A DNA stretch of 64,000 nt from contig NZ_CP058278.1 of NCBI RefSeq assembly GCF_013389455.1, positions 1,612,001-1,676,000 on the forward strand, read 5' to 3'. The notes under the pieces were generated by a model, which was given only the letters and a program-made list of their open reading frames with translations, did no database searches and was not told the DNA's origin. Made by a program: the position numbers and the translations under genes. This document shows positions 35,868 to 45,237 of the stretch, piece by piece (position 1 is the first letter of the stretch; the number at the start of each line of letters is the position of its first letter). Origin of the DNA: Flavobacterium inviolabile. GTDB taxonomy: Bacteria; Bacteroidota; Bacteroidia; Flavobacteriales; Flavobacteriaceae.

Positions 35868-36986
35868 ATGAAATTAGCCCTTATAACACATGTTCCACAT
35901 ATCCATACGGATGAACGGTATTTTGCATACGGTCCCTATGTTAAGGAAATGAATATATGGTTTAAATATGTTGATGAAGTATTGCTCGTGGCACCCATGA
36001 CAGAAGCACCGTTATCGGCTGTAGATTTGGCCTATAACCATGCTGCTGTTTCTTTTTTTCCGGTTCCGGCATTTTCATTATTGTCTGTAAAAGAGATTTT
36101 AAAAACAATGGTTTATTTGCCTCAGCTATTTTGGAGTACCTTCAAAGTAATGAAAAAGGCAGACCATATTCATTTGCGTTGTCCCGGAAATATGGGCTTA
36201 ATCGGATGTTTGGTTCAAATTCTGTTTCCCAATAAGAGGAAAACCGCAAAATATGCTGGGAACTGGGATCCAAAAGCAAAACAACCCTGGAGTTATCGCT
36301 TGCAAAAATGGATTTTAAGCAATACCTTTTTAACCCGGAATATGAAAGTGCTGGTTTATGGTGAATGGCAGCATAGAAGCAAAAACATACTCCCGTTTTT
36401 TACGGCAACGTATCGGGAGCATGAAAAAGAAGCAATACAGCCAAGGGATTTGACAAAAACAATTACGTTTTTATTTGCCGGAACCTTATCAGAAGGAAAA
36501 AGAGCGCTGTATGCCGTACAATTAATAGAATCGCTGTATCATTCAGGACTGGATGTTGCCTTGAAAATATATGGAGAAGGAAAAGAAAGAACAGCAATTG
36601 AAAGCTATTTAGCTGCCGGTAAACTTCAGCATATCGTAACGTTACAGGGGAATCAAACTCAGGAAACGGTTAAAAAAGCATACCAAAACAATCATTTTTT
36701 AATATTACCTTCGCAAAGTGAAGGATGGCCTAAAGTTGTTGCAGAAGCCATGTTTTGGGGATGCGTCCCGATAGCAACAGCTGTTTCATGTGTTGCGAAC
36801 ATGCTGGATGATGGTAAAAGAGGACTGATCCTGACAATGAACAAGGAGACCGACAGTAAAAATATAATGACAGTAATCACAAATAATCAGGAGTATCAGC
36901 AAATGATAACCCAAGGTGTAAATTGGTCCAGACAGTATACCATTGATTATTTTGAAGCGGAAATAAAAAATATAGTTGCAGGGTAA
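35868..36986 (+). CDS. Glycosyltransferase, GT4-like
   Basis: A 372-residue GT-B protein. The N-terminal domain has MKLALITHVPHIHTDERYFAYGPYVKEMNIW, and HLRCPGNMGLIGCLVQ near residue 105. The C-terminal domain has ITFLFAGTLSEGKRALYAVQL near residue 200 and SEGWPKVVAEAMFWGCVPIAT with the E-x7-E motif near residue 285. The pattern is typical of flavobacterial capsule loci. Sugar specificity is unknown. Confidence 0.87.
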   Translation: MKLALITHVPHIHTDERYFAYGPYVKEMNIWFKYVDEVLLVAPMTEAPLSAVDLAYNHAAVSFFPVPAFSLLSVKEILKTMVYLPQLFWSTFKVMKKADHIHLRCPGNMGLIGCLVQILFPNKRKTAKYAGNWDPKAKQPWSYRLQKWILSNTFLTRNMKVLVYGEWQHRSKNILPFFTATYREHEKEAIQPRDLTKTITFLFAGTLSEGKRALYAVQLIESLYHSGLDVALKIYGEGKERTAIESYLAAGKLQHIVTLQGNQTQETVKKAYQNNHFLILPSQSEGWPKVVAEAMFWGCVPIATAVSCVANMLDDGKRGLILTMNKETDSKNIMTVITNNQEYQQMITQGVNWSRQYTIDYFEAEIKNIVAG

Positions 36987-36987
36987 G

Positions 36988-37998
36988 ATGAAAAAAAAAG
37001 TGATTTTATTTAGTATTGTTAGCATTGGACTTTTAGCTATTGTAATTAATTACAGAACACCTTTTTTACAACCTCAAAGCGGACCCTGGTCTATTGGTTT
37101 TGGGCTGTCTGAAAAATTTCCCGATAAGATGCTGTTCGAAAAAAATATCCTGTATCCTTTAGAAAAATTAAAACAGCACAATGACAGCACCGCTTTCCTT
37201 GCTGATCCGTTTTTTATAAAAGAAAAAGACACCTTTTATCTGTTTTTTGAGCATAAAAAATACGCTCCCAATGCAGATATCGCCCTGCTGACCTCCGTTG
37301 ACGGGGTTAATTATCAATATAAAGGAACAGTGTTAAAAGAGAAATTCCATTTGTCCTATCCTCAGGTTTTTAAATATAAAAACGATTATTATATGCTGCC
37401 CGAAGCCAAAAGATCGGGGCATGTATTGTTATACAAAGCAGCAAATTTTCCTTACGGATGGAAAGTTTGTGACACATTAATTAAAAACAGGGAATTGAAG
37501 GATCCTACAATTTATTTGTCGGATACATTAAATGTCATGGTTGCCTCAGATGATCACCTCAATATGTATATGTTTGAAGCAGATTCTTTACACGGGAAAT
37601 GGAGAGCTCATAAGAAAGCAAAAGTGATGATGGGAACCGAAGCCAGAGCAGGAGGACGCTTTTTTGCTGATGAAAAAGGACTATTGTTACCGGTTCAGAA
37701 TTCTACACAGGGTTACGGATACGGATTGTCCATCTATCGTTTCAATTTTAAAGGAGATAACTACACTGTTAAAAGAGAACTTCCCTTTTTTCTGAAACGA
37801 AATGAAACAATAAAAGAATTTAATGCCGGGATGCACCAGCTGGATATCCAGAAAGTAGACGGGAAATATTATTTCGTTTACGATGGAAACAGATTGGAAA
37901 GCGATGTTAAAGATTTGAATTTCAGAGGGCCGATTAAGTGGAACTATATTGATTTAAAAAATTGGTTTTACCAGCAACAATGCGAATACTTCAATTAA
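36988..37998 (+). CDS. Membrane-anchored beta-propeller protein, GH43/GINT1-N-like
   Basis: A 336-residue protein from the ATG at 36988, just after the preceding stop (a TTG at 36976 is an alternative). An N-terminal hydrophobic helix (VILFSIVSIGLLAIVINY) should anchor it with the rest outside the cytoplasm. The remainder has repeated blades such as LADPFFIKEKDTFYLFFEH, YPQVFKYKNDYYMLPEAKRSGHVLLYKA, KDPTIYLSDTLNVMVAS and GMHQLDIQKVDGKYYFVYDG, which look like the five-bladed propeller of GH43-type proteins and of the N-terminal domain of plant GINT1-like proteins. Whether it cleaves, modifies or only binds glycan cannot be said. It is the only non-transferase, non-polymerase gene in this stretch. 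Confidence 0.7.
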   Translation: MKKKVILFSIVSIGLLAIVINYRTPFLQPQSGPWSIGFGLSEKFPDKMLFEKNILYPLEKLKQHNDSTAFLADPFFIKEKDTFYLFFEHKKYAPNADIALLTSVDGVNYQYKGTVLKEKFHLSYPQVFKYKNDYYMLPEAKRSGHVLLYKAANFPYGWKVCDTLIKNRELKDPTIYLSDTLNVMVASDDHLNMYMFEADSLHGKWRAHKKAKVMMGTEARAGGRFFADEKGLLLPVQNSTQGYGYGLSIYRFNFKGDNYTVKRELPFFLKRNETIKEFNAGMHQLDIQKVDGKYYFVYDGNRLESDVKDLNFRGPIKWNYIDLKNWFYQQQCEYFN

Positions 37999-39053
37999 TA
38001 GATAGTTTAGAACCCGGAGGAGCAGAAAAAATGGCGGTTAGCTATGCTAATGCACTTTTGGATATTAACTCTTTTTCGGCTTTGGTTACAACCCGTAAAG
38101 AAGGAGAACTAAAAAAAGAGTTAGCAGTAGCAGTAAAGTACCTCGCTCTAAACAGGAAATCAGTATTAGATATTAAGGCACTTTTCCGCTTGCGGAAATT
38201 TGTCAAGGAAAATAAGATAACGTTTGTTCAGGCACATAGTAGTTCCTTCTTTTTGGCGTTTCTGCTCAAATGTGTTTATCCGTCACTCAAAATTATTTGG
38301 CATGACCATTTTGGGAATAGTGAATTTTTACACAAGAGGGAAAATATAAACACCCTAAAAATAGCCTCACTTTTTTTCTATAGGATAATTGCCGTTAATG
38401 AAATTTTAGAGAAATGGGCAAAAGTAAACCTATACTGTAATAAAGTATTGTACCTGCCCAATTTTGTTGCTATCAATAAGAGTCCGGAAAAAATAAACCT
38501 GTATGGAATAAGCGGTAAAAGAATTCTTTGTCTGGCAAATTTCCGGAAACAAAAAAATCATTTAATGTTACTTGAAGTCGCCAGAAAAATTGTAATTTCT
38601 TTCCCCGATTGGACTTTTCATCTGGTAGGAAAAGATTTCCATGATGAATATTCGGCAGCTATTAACGATAAAATTATTTCAAATAATTTACAGCAAAATG
38701 TTTATACTTATGGTTCCGTAAATGCAATTGAGTCGGTTATAAACCAATCGACAATAGGTGTTTTGACATCTCTTTCTGAAGGACTGCCAGTCTCACTTTT
38801 GGAATATGGTTACTTAGGGTTACCGGTAGTTGTAACTGCTGTAGGCGAGATTCCAAAAATAATCAAAGAGAATAACGGTATTTTGATAAACTCAGAAGAT
38901 GCAGTTTCCTTTGAAAAAGAGCTGACAAAGATCATTCAGGATGAAGAGCGAAGAAAAATAATTGGAACCAACTTGAAACAGGAAATCCATTTGAACTATT
39001 CTAAAAAGGTAGTTGTGGAAAAATATTTAAAATTTATCAGGCATGACAATTAA
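37980..39053 (+). CDS. Glycosyltransferase, GT4 family
   Basis: A 357-residue GT-B glycosyltransferase from the ATG at 37980, overlapping the propeller gene by 19 bases (a TTG at 37962 is less likely). It has LIDSLEPGGAEKMAVSYANAL at residue 6, FVQAHSSSFFLAFLLK, ILCLANFRKQKNHLMLLEVA near residue 180 and LSEGLPVSLLEYGYLGLPVV with the E-x7-E motif near residue 262. It ends in overlap with the polymerase gene. Confidence 0.89.
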   Translation: MRILQLIDSLEPGGAEKMAVSYANALLDINSFSALVTTRKEGELKKELAVAVKYLALNRKSVLDIKALFRLRKFVKENKITFVQAHSSSFFLAFLLKCVYPSLKIIWHDHFGNSEFLHKRENINTLKIASLFFYRIIAVNEILEKWAKVNLYCNKVLYLPNFVAINKSPEKINLYGISGKRILCLANFRKQKNHLMLLEVARKIVISFPDWTFHLVGKDFHDEYSAAINDKIISNNLQQNVYTYGSVNAIESVINQSTIGVLTSLSEGLPVSLLEYGYLGLPVVVTAVGEIPKIIKENNGILINSEDAVSFEKELTKIIQDEERRKIIGTNLKQEIHLNYSKKVVVEKYLKFIRHDN

Positions 39054-40386
39054 TAACAATAACTATCTCAAACTGGTATTGATCCATATAGGTATTGGAG
39101 GTATTGTTTATTTTCTTCCATTCCTGGCGAAAATACTGACAATTTTAATTTTTGTATGCTCCGTTTTAATATTGATAAAAACCAGGAACAAAAATAATGA
39201 AGCACTTTATTTGGCGGCATATATTGTTGGTGTTGAGGTTTTTTTGAGAATGACCGGAGGAATGATTTTTAATGAATACGGGAAATACAGTGTAATGATA
39301 TACATGTTAATCGGCATGGTGTATAGCGGTTTTTCCAAAAATGCGATTATTTACTGGCTTTTCATAGTATTACTGATACCCGGAATTGTCGTTTCTACCG
39401 TCACCCTTTCTTATGAAGCAAATCTGAGAAAAGCAATAGCCTTTAATATTTCGGGACCGGTATGTCTGGGTGTTGCTTCGGTATATTGCTATAGAAGGCA
39501 AATAACAAAGCAACAACTGCTGAATTTGCTGCCGGCTTTTTCATTGCCTATAGTAACAGTAATAACCTATCTTTTTTTATATACGCCTAGTATACGGGAT
39601 GTGGTAACCGGAACCCAGTCTAACTTTGAAACCTCAGGTGGATTTGGACCTAATCAGGTATCCACAATTTTAGGATTAGGTACTTTTCTGTTTTTTACAC
39701 AATTTTTACTGAATTCTCCTACCAGAAAAATTCAGATTATCAATATCTCATTAACGTTGTTAGCAGCCTATCGCGGGATCGTGACGTTTTCAAGAGGCGG
39801 GATGTTTACAGGTTGTGCGATGATTCTTTTACTCATTATCATCGTTTATTTTATGCTCAATAAAAATGGAAAAAGTAAAATGAGTGTCATCTTTATTTTT
39901 TCATTAGTGGCAACGCTGGGTGTCTGGACTTATAGCTCCTATCAGACCAGTGGTCTAATTGATAAGCGATATGCTAATGAAGATGCTTTAGGAAGACAAA
40001 AACAAAGTAAACTGTCGGGAAGAGAAGACCTTATTAAAACAGAGATTCAAATGTTTGTTGACCATCCTTTCTTAGGGATAGGTGTCGGGAAAAACAAAGA
40101 ATACAGACAGGAGTTAACAGGGGTCGAATTAGCAACACACAACGAAATAACAAGAATGCTTGCCGAACACGGACTATTGGGAGTTATTGGTTTACTAATA
40201 CTCTTTATAACACCTCTAACGCTGTATCTTGACAATAAACACCACTTCCTGTTGTTGTCCTTTTTCGCTTTCTGGCTGCTCACCATTAACCATGCGGCCA
40301 TGCGAATGGCAGCACCGGCTTTTGTCTATGCACTAACGTTATTAAAAGTCTATCCGGATGAAAAAACTGTTGTACATAGGGAATAA
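39043..40386 (+). CDS. wzy: O-antigen polymerase/ligase family protein (Wzy-like)
   Basis: A 447-residue integral membrane protein with about ten to eleven transmembrane helices. A large periplasmic loop lies near residues 310-360. The family signature HNEITRMLAEHGLLGVIG near residue 365 is that of the Wzy_C/O-antigen ligase group, and the conserved Arg in TFSRGGMFTG near residue 250 also fits. Such proteins either polymerise lipid-linked repeat units (Wzy) or ligate glycan to lipid A or protein. Within a locus with Wza and Wzc the polymerase role is more likely. It overlaps the GT4 genes on both sides (11 and 29 bases). Confidence 0.87.
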   Translation: MTINNNNYLKLVLIHIGIGGIVYFLPFLAKILTILIFVCSVLILIKTRNKNNEALYLAAYIVGVEVFLRMTGGMIFNEYGKYSVMIYMLIGMVYSGFSKNAIIYWLFIVLLIPGIVVSTVTLSYEANLRKAIAFNISGPVCLGVASVYCYRRQITKQQLLNLLPAFSLPIVTVITYLFLYTPSIRDVVTGTQSNFETSGGFGPNQVSTILGLGTFLFFTQFLLNSPTRKIQIINISLTLLAAYRGIVTFSRGGMFTGCAMILLLIIIVYFMLNKNGKSKMSVIFIFSLVATLGVWTYSSYQTSGLIDKRYANEDALGRQKQSKLSGREDLIKTEIQMFVDHPFLGIGVGKNKEYRQELTGVELATHNEITRMLAEHGLLGVIGLLILFITPLTLYLDNKHHFLLLSFFAFWLLTINHAAMRMAAPAFVYALTLLKVYPDEKTVVHRE

Positions 40387-41374
40387 ACTGGCGGTTCACG
40401 GACATAATCCGACAACGGTAGATACCCTTTCGGTACTTTTTGCTAATGAAGGCTATCATGTTGTGAGTGCTTCCTCCCGAAACAATAAAGTAGTGCGCAT
40501 TCTGGACATGCTGGCAACCTTATTCAGGCATGCTAAAACAACCGATTTTGTAATTATCGATACCTATAGCACTGCTAACTTCTGGTATGCTTTTCTGGTG
40601 AGCCAGTGCTGCAGAATTTTAAAATGCCGGTACATACCGTTTCTGCATGGCGGCAATCTGCCGGAAAGACTCAGTAAAAGTCCCCGGTGGTGCAGGATGA
40701 TCTTCAATAATGCCTATAGAAACGTAGCACCATCGCTATATTTAAAGCAAATATTTGAAGATTTTAAAGTTCCCAATGTAAGCTATATCCCTAACGTTAT
40801 CGAACTTAAGGAGTATGACTTTAAAGAACGAATCGGTTTGAAACCAAGGTTGCTTTGGGTAAGAGCTTTTGCGGATATCTATAACCCTAAAATGGCTGTA
40901 GCCGTCCTTAGTGAACTGCAAAAAAAATATCCGGAAGTATCGCTTTGTATGGTTGGGCCGGAAAAAGACGGAAGTTTAGCAGCAACAAAGCAATATGCGG
41001 AAGCAAAAAAAGTAACGGTTCAGTTTACCGGTAGGCTTACTAAAAAAGAATGGACCGGTTTGGCACCGGACTTTGATATTTTTATTTCAACAACACATTT
41101 TGATAACACACCGGTTAGCGTTCTGGAAGCAATGGCTTTAGGAATGCCGGTTGTTGCAACGAATGTTGGGGGGATACCATATTTGTTAACTCATGATATT
41201 GATGCTCAGTTGGTTGGCGATAATGCAGTAACGGAAATGACCGAAGCAATTGTTAAGCTGATCGAAAATCCTGATTTTGCCCGGGAGCAAACTAAAAATG
41301 CCTACCGGAAAATAATAGCATTTGATTGGACAGAAGTGAAAAAGCAATGGGATAACTTGCTTAATAATCATTAA
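40358..41374 (+). CDS. Glycosyltransferase, GT4 family
   Basis: A 338-residue GT-B enzyme with KKLLYIGNKLAVHGHNPTTVDTL at the N-terminus, IPFLHGGNLPERLSKS near residue 98, VSYIPNVIELKEY, LLWVRAFADIYNPKMAV near residue 165 and DNTPVSVLEAMALGMPVVATNVGG near residue 250. The first Glu of E-x7-E is Asp here. It starts 29 bases inside the wzy gene, so the ribosome must restart in the overlap. It is the last glycosyltransferase of the long + strand run. Confidence 0.89.
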   Translation: MKKLLYIGNKLAVHGHNPTTVDTLSVLFANEGYHVVSASSRNNKVVRILDMLATLFRHAKTTDFVIIDTYSTANFWYAFLVSQCCRILKCRYIPFLHGGNLPERLSKSPRWCRMIFNNAYRNVAPSLYLKQIFEDFKVPNVSYIPNVIELKEYDFKERIGLKPRLLWVRAFADIYNPKMAVAVLSELQKKYPEVSLCMVGPEKDGSLAATKQYAEAKKVTVQFTGRLTKKEWTGLAPDFDIFISTTHFDNTPVSVLEAMALGMPVVATNVGGIPYLLTHDIDAQLVGDNAVTEMTEAIVKLIENPDFAREQTKNAYRKIIAFDWTEVKKQWDNLLNNH

Positions 41375-41392
41375 TATTATCGTAAGTTTGCT

Positions 41393-41400
41393 TAGTTTTA
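41393..41400 (+). promoter_or_regulatory. Putative -7 promoter element for the WcaJ-type gene
   Basis: TAAGTTTG matches TAnnTTTG in the 101-bp gap before the last gene of the locus, 75 bases before its ATG. There is no obvious -33 TTTG at the right distance. Confidence 0.35.
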
Positions 41401-41475
41401 TTTAGGATTAAATATAAAAATCGGCTGATAATACTTTTAATTAAGTAAAATCTGTTTATTTAGGGACACACAGGA

Positions 41476-42861
41476 ATGAATGCAAAGAAAATACATTTCG
41501 AAATTTCGGAGCGTAAGGTATTACTGCGTTTAATAGATGTTGTTGCTGTTTTACTGGCACTATATCTTTCAGAGTATTTTTTCGAATTCCATTATTTCTC
41601 TTTCGAAAGGCCATCGGTAGGTTCGATGCTTTTCCTGGCAATATACATTAACCTTTTCGGAACAATTTTCGAAATGTATAATTTACAGGTGGCAAGTAAC
41701 CAGTATCAGGTGGTAAAGAGTATCATTCTGACAACCTTTGTAACCGTCTTTTTTTACCTGCTAACGCCCATTTTTACTCCCATTCTCCCGTCTAACCGTT
41801 TGCAGATTGTATACTTCTTTCTGGCAGTACTGATCAGCCTTTTTGCCTGGCGTTTTTTCTACCTGCACTTTCTCGCTTCACACCGCTTTGTTAAGAATGT
41901 AATATTTGTCTGCAACCGTGATGAAATAGAACAACTAGCACAGGAACTGGGAAAAGCCGATCCGCACTATCAGATAATAGGCTATGTGCCTACTGATGTT
42001 TCCGGTGAGAAACAATCTGTTTTCTATAAAGAAGTCGCGTTACCCGAACTGGAAAATTTTGTAAACAGGCATTCCGTTGCCGAAGTGGTTATCGGTTTCA
42101 GAGAGACAGAAACCATTGCCCCGGATTTGTATCAGGAACTTTTGTACCTGCTGGAAAAAGGAGTGACCATAAGAGAATATACACAGGTTTACGAACACTC
42201 CACCCAGCGCTTGCCAATACTTCAGGACACTAAGGACTTTTATAAGTTTTTCCCTTTTAGCCGCAGCAATCAGAATAAACTATACTTATATATAGTAAGG
42301 ATATTTGAAATACTGTTCTCGCTGATCGGTATAATATTTGGGATTGTATTAATCCCGATAGTCTATATCGGAAACAGTATTGGTAACAGAGGACCGCTTT
42401 TCTATACGCAGGAAAGAGTCGGTAAAAACGGGGTTCCTTTCCTGATTTATAAATTCCGATCCATGATTCAGAATGCAGAATCAAACGGAGCTGTTTTTGC
42501 AAAGGCAAATGATGTTCGGATTACTCCTTTCGGGAAGTTTTTAAGAAGATCCCGTATTGACGAATTTCCCCAGTTTATCAATATCCTTAAAGGCGATATG
42601 GCGGTAATCGGTCCCAGACCGGAGCGGCCGGTTTTTGTAAAGAAAATTTCAGAAACCATGCCTTTTTATGAAACAAGACATGTTATCAAACCGGGACTAA
42701 CCGGTTGGGCACAGGTAAATTATTCCTATGGGGAAAGCCTTGAAGACAGTCTGGTAAAACTCCAGTATGACTTATACTACATCAAACACAGAAGTATCTT
42801 TTTAGACGTCAATATCGTGATCAAAACATTGAGCACGGTGTTGTTCTACAGAGGGCAATAA
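41476..42861 (+). CDS. wcaJ: WcaJ-type polyprenyl glycosylphosphotransferase
   Basis: A 461-residue long-form phosphoglycosyl transferase. Four N-terminal transmembrane helices lie within residues 14-130. A Rossmann-like CoA-binding domain follows (FVCNRDEIEQLAQEL near residue 152 on). Another membrane segment lies near residue 278-300, and the catalytic domain has IYKFRSMIQNAE, the D362-E363 dyad in RIDEFPQF, MAVIGPRPERP and KPGLTGWAQVNYSYGE. It loads the first sugar-phosphate, usually glucose- or galactose-1-phosphate or a relative, on undecaprenyl phosphate. It is the third initiating enzyme of the locus and lies at its end, after a 101-bp gap, converging on the next gene. Confidence 0.92.
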   Translation: MNAKKIHFEISERKVLLRLIDVVAVLLALYLSEYFFEFHYFSFERPSVGSMLFLAIYINLFGTIFEMYNLQVASNQYQVVKSIILTTFVTVFFYLLTPIFTPILPSNRLQIVYFFLAVLISLFAWRFFYLHFLASHRFVKNVIFVCNRDEIEQLAQELGKADPHYQIIGYVPTDVSGEKQSVFYKEVALPELENFVNRHSVAEVVIGFRETETIAPDLYQELLYLLEKGVTIREYTQVYEHSTQRLPILQDTKDFYKFFPFSRSNQNKLYLYIVRIFEILFSLIGIIFGIVLIPIVYIGNSIGNRGPLFYTQERVGKNGVPFLIYKFRSMIQNAESNGAVFAKANDVRITPFGKFLRRSRIDEFPQFINILKGDMAVIGPRPERPVFVKKISETMPFYETRHVIKPGLTGWAQVNYSYGESLEDSLVKLQYDLYYIKHRSIFLDVNIVIKTLSTVLFYRGQ

Positions 42862-42867
42862 GCAGTT

Positions 42868-43989
42868 TTATTTAACCTCTTTTCTCAGTAACCGGATCAA
42901 AATAAAAGATGTTGTCAGTATTATAGGCAGCATGATCGTTAAATGTGCTTTATTGAGTATAAAAACGGTATAGCAGCCAATAAGAGTCAGACAGGTATAG
43001 ATACTGATCGTTAACCATTTTGTATTCTTTCTGATCTGGAAGAGCAATACCAAAAGCAATAAAGGATTTATCAGAAGCGTGTTGTAATTCAGCAATAACT
43101 CTTCATGGAAAGAATAGAACCCTACCAAAGCAAAAAATAGTCCTAAAAGGCCCATTAGTAATAAATAGAAGATAAGTACCGGTTTTTTGTTTGAAAAGTA
43201 AGCAAAAAGCAGCATTACAGCGATAAAAGTATAGATATTGTTCCATACGGAAGCGGCACTTCCGGTTGCTTCCTGCTGGAAAACGGTTGTCGTTTCCTGC
43301 GATAACGGATTTCCGAAGTTTTTGGTTTTCGATACGCCTTCCATTAATTCGGAAGGAAGAAATAACTGATCCGACTGCTTGTCGACTTTGTATCCGAAAA
43401 TCAGATTGATGCCCAGTTTTTCATAAAAATTATTGACAAGATAGCTGTTTAAGATCGTTCTGTAATCCTTTTGAGTATCCGGAACGGCAGTGTTGATTTT
43501 GTGCTCTGTAACACCATTGAGAAGATCCTCGACCATAGAAGTACAATTGCGATCGATGAACTTATAGGTGTAATATTTTTTATCGGACGAAAGTACGGCT
43601 ATCAGATTTGCGGTCAGCTGCTGCTTTTGCGCCAGCGTCAGGGAAAGCTTTTGCTCATGAATGGAACGATTCTCATATTGGTATTGCTGTACAAATTCCT
43701 CATAAGAGCCGGTGGCTACAAAATACTGCAAATCACCTTTTACAAACTTCCAGTAAAAATTAGGAGTGCCAAAATCGAAGGCACCATAATTAAAAACCAC
43801 ATCAACGCCATTTACGGTATTGTGAATACGAAGAGCAGTATGCCCGAAAAGTGAGTGTAATTGCGTACCCGAACCGCAGGTTAGTAAACTGATTTCCGTT
43901 TGTTCCGGAAGCAGTAAATTGGTCTGAGCCGAACCCTTTTGTGAAAAAAGAAGTAAAACGGTTACGATGGAGAATATAAAAGAGCGCAT
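42868..43989 (-). CDS. Lnb-like (DUF4105) protein, putative lipoprotein N-acyltransferase
   Basis: A 373-residue protein with a signal peptide (to about residue 21, GSAQ), a periplasmic domain and about five C-terminal transmembrane helices from residue 245. The periplasmic domain has the DUF4105 motifs: LTCGSGTQLHSLFGHTALRI near residue 35, VVFNYGAFDFG near residue 63 and FIDRNCTSMVEDLL near residue 143. The His and Cys in these motifs are the likely catalytic pair. DUF4105 proteins include Lnb, reported in Bacteroides to N-acylate lipoproteins in the absence of Lnt; transfer of that function to this protein is inference. The gene converges on the glycan locus with only 6 bases between stops. 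Confidence 0.78.
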   Translation of the reverse strand: MRSFIFSIVTVLLLFSQKGSAQTNLLLPEQTEISLLTCGSGTQLHSLFGHTALRIHNTVNGVDVVFNYGAFDFGTPNFYWKFVKGDLQYFVATGSYEEFVQQYQYENRSIHEQKLSLTLAQKQQLTANLIAVLSSDKKYYTYKFIDRNCTSMVEDLLNGVTEHKINTAVPDTQKDYRTILNSYLVNNFYEKLGINLIFGYKVDKQSDQLFLPSELMEGVSKTKNFGNPLSQETTTVFQQEATGSAASVWNNIYTFIAVMLLFAYFSNKKPVLIFYLLLMGLLGLFFALVGFYSFHEELLLNYNTLLINPLLLLVLLFQIRKNTKWLTISIYTCLTLIGCYTVFILNKAHLTIMLPIILTTSFILIRLLRKEVK

Positions 43990-44009
43990 GAGTTGTTTAC
44001 TGTATTGAG

Positions 44010-45086
44010 TTATCTGCTAAAAATCCCTAAATCAACTTTTAAAGAAAAAATATTCGAATAAAGTGCGGCACTCTGGTCGCCAATGTCTGTTAAGGCATAA
44101 TCAACCTGAATACCTTTATATTTAAAACCCAACCCTAAGTTAGGCTGGAAATTTAGTTTTTCGGAATTGTCAATCTGTTTTACATTCTGGAAATTTCCAA
44201 CACCGGCACGTAAAAAGACCAGATCGGTATAGCCGAATTCAAAACCGGCTGCCGGATCGATACTCACGGCATTTGTGGAAATAATATCATTGGTTCTGGC
44301 GAAACGCATGTTTAGCTGCGTGGCGGCCAGAATGCTGTAATCATAACGGATGATGAATTTCTTGGAAAGTCCCAGCTGCATTTTGGGTAATGTTATCTCG
44401 GTCGTTTCCGGCGGTTCCTGGTTTTCTCCCGGTACGGCATCTTTAATCTTGTTAAACTCGTCTTCATCAATTGTCCACACATTATACGTGGTAGTGATAT
44501 CGCGAACCATTAACCCGATTTTCCAGTCGTTTTTTTCATACTGAATCCCCAAATCAAATCCAAAACCCCATGAACTGGCAAAATCACCAATAATACGGCG
44601 GATAATTTTGGCATTCACACCATAATTAAAACCGTCTAAAGGAAGCGATCTGGCATAGGAAAACGTTACGCCGTAATCGGCAGCCGAAAAAAGGCTGATA
44701 CGATTGTAGTCAATATTTCCCTGGCTGTCTATTAATTGTGTGGTATTTAAAATGTCATCAACCCCAAAGCGGATTAAGGAAACTCCCAAAGCACTTCGTT
44801 CGTCAATTTTCATGGCAAAGCCGGCATAATCGTATTGGGCAATGTTGGCAAAATAATTCGCGTGCATCAGGCTGATCTGTTTGCCGTCAACTTTTAGTAA
44901 ACCTGCCGGGTTCCAGTAGCCGGAGTTAACATCTGCCGTATGTCCTACAACGGCATTCGCCATTCCTAATGCTGCAGCGTCAACACCAATATTCATAAAC
45001 TCATTCGAATACTTTCTAACGGCCTGACTATAAGAAAGGAGATGAAAAGAAAAAAAGAAAAGTAATAAGGTTTTTTTCAAAGCCAT
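44010..45086 (-). CDS. PorV/PorQ-family outer membrane protein
   Basis: A 358-residue protein with a signal peptide (LLLFFFSFHLLSYSQA) and the PorV/PorQ (UPF0164) start, RKYSNEFMNIGVDAAALGMANAVVG, then SGYWNPAGL near residue 55. The rest is alternating beta-strands ending with Arg after an aromatic (LGIFSR), as expected of an outer-membrane beta-barrel. PorV shuttles or holds cargo of the type IX secretion system; relatives of unknown role are common in flavobacteria and are often encoded away from other por genes, as here. It is followed by the Lnb-like gene after 20 bases on the same strand. Confidence 0.82.
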   Translation of the reverse strand: MALKKTLLLFFFSFHLLSYSQAVRKYSNEFMNIGVDAAALGMANAVVGHTADVNSGYWNPAGLLKVDGKQISLMHANYFANIAQYDYAGFAMKIDERSALGVSLIRFGVDDILNTTQLIDSQGNIDYNRISLFSAADYGVTFSYARSLPLDGFNYGVNAKIIRRIIGDFASSWGFGFDLGIQYEKNDWKIGLMVRDITTTYNVWTIDEDEFNKIKDAVPGENQEPPETTEITLPKMQLGLSKKFIIRYDYSILAATQLNMRFARTNDIISTNAVSIDPAAGFEFGYTDLVFLRAGVGNFQNVKQIDNSEKLNFQPNLGLGFKYKGIQVDYALTDIGDQSAALYSNIFSLKVDLGIFSR

Positions 45087-45133
45087 TTATTTTATACAAA
45101 TATGAAATAAAAATCTCAAATACTAAACTCTAT

Positions 45134-45161
45134 TTTGTATTAACTTATTGTATTACCTTTG
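45134..45161 (+). promoter_or_regulatory. Putative promoter of pssA
   Basis: TTTG at 45134-45137 and TACCTTTG at 45154-45161 resemble the -33/-7 consensus, with a spacer of 16 bases, slightly short. The pssA ATG is 76 bases downstream. The site lies in the divergent gap after the PorV-like gene. Confidence 0.5.
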
Positions 45162-45237
45162 TCATAAAATTTGTAAATTAGATTTTTGCGACACCAGTCA
45201 TGCAGGGCGTCTGATCATCTTTAAAATGTAATTGTAT

